Part shown: positions 63,993-64,000 of the stretch, in pieces
Layout of the letters: each line of letters starts with the position of its first letter
Numbering within the stretch: the stretch's first letter is position 1
Assembly (NCBI GenBank): GCA_947497905.1
Contig: CANMIH010000012.1
Location: forward strand, 98,690-162,689
Direction: 5' to 3'
Source of the DNA: an uncultured Pelagimonas sp.
Lineage (GTDB): Bacteria > Pseudomonadota > Alphaproteobacteria > Rhodobacterales > Rhodobacteraceae
DNA: 64,000 bases
Notes under the pieces: generated by a model
The model's database searches: none
What the model was told of the DNA's origin: nothing
Seen by the model: only the letters and a program-made list of their open reading frames with translations
Position numbers and translations under genes: made by a program

Positions 63993-64000
63993 CTCCATGC

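Noticed and set aside
1..64000. CRISPR arrays, prophage or integrase genes, rRNA operon
   Set aside because: No direct-repeat array, phage structural gene, integrase signature or rRNA sequence was found on reading both strands.

Overview
The window looks like chromosomal DNA of a marine alphaproteobacterium of the Roseobacter group (Rhodobacteraceae). This is inferred from family content, not from a marker gene. The pointers are a SitABCD importer divergent from a Fur-family (Mur-type) regulator, small DUF2842 and DUF6524-like proteins, secG next to pyrG, a FadR-type GntR paired with a KDG kinase, and ribose/inositol-type ABC import genes. Base composition is even and moderately high in GC, apart from a decayed stretch at the right end. 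Genes are dense and often overlap by 1 or 4 bases. I saw no rRNA, CRISPR array, prophage or intact insertion sequence.

Layout. 1-6.7 kb: end of a MYG1-type DHH protein, a HAD-UbiA / small flippase / GT39 set for a lipid-linked sugar, rhomboid protease, GFA protein, LysR. 6.8-13 kb: PhyH dioxygenase, inositol-phosphatase-like enzyme, two small secreted proteins, a Tat-exported YHS protein, kdgK with its GntR regulator and twin operators, an alkaline-phosphatase-superfamily hydrolase. 13-18.4 kb: sitABCD and mur with two palindromic boxes between them, then a flavin reductase. 18.9-27.6 kb: a large chemoreceptor, then a LacI-controlled cyclitol/sugar module (dehydrogenase, binding protein, permease, ATPase, TIM-barrel isomerase). 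27.7-40 kb: KefB-type antiporter, TamA/TamB, YhaO/YhaN-type nuclease pair. 40-45.7 kb: a CueR-type MerR and a compact locus of a SARP-like regulator, an orphan protein, an animal-type haem peroxidase and a short YcaO protein; this is the best candidate for an undescribed biosynthetic system. 45.9-55.9 kb: housekeeping and transport (TatD, MBL hydrolase, AEC and EamA carriers, thiamine pyrophosphokinase, a large acidic protein, purA, a Bfd-like ferredoxin, GNAT). 55.9-57.5 kb: a Co-type nitrile hydratase operon. 57.7-62.3 kb: a LuxR-HTH / alpha-beta hydrolase fusion, a small membrane protein, secG, pyrG. 62.3-64 kb: a decayed region with an ABC ATPase remnant, a tRNA-Gly with a weakened anticodon stem, and the 3' part of a Sua5/TsaC-type gene.

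Local logic: several clusters carry their own switch. These are GntR with two TTTGGTC-N-GACCAAA sites, Mur with TTGC...GCAA boxes, LacI with two TTGCAC/GTGCAA-type sites, and CueR with a TTCCA-N5-TGGAA site. Starts were set by Shine-Dalgarno placement and family N-termini, so several are shorter than the longest open frame.
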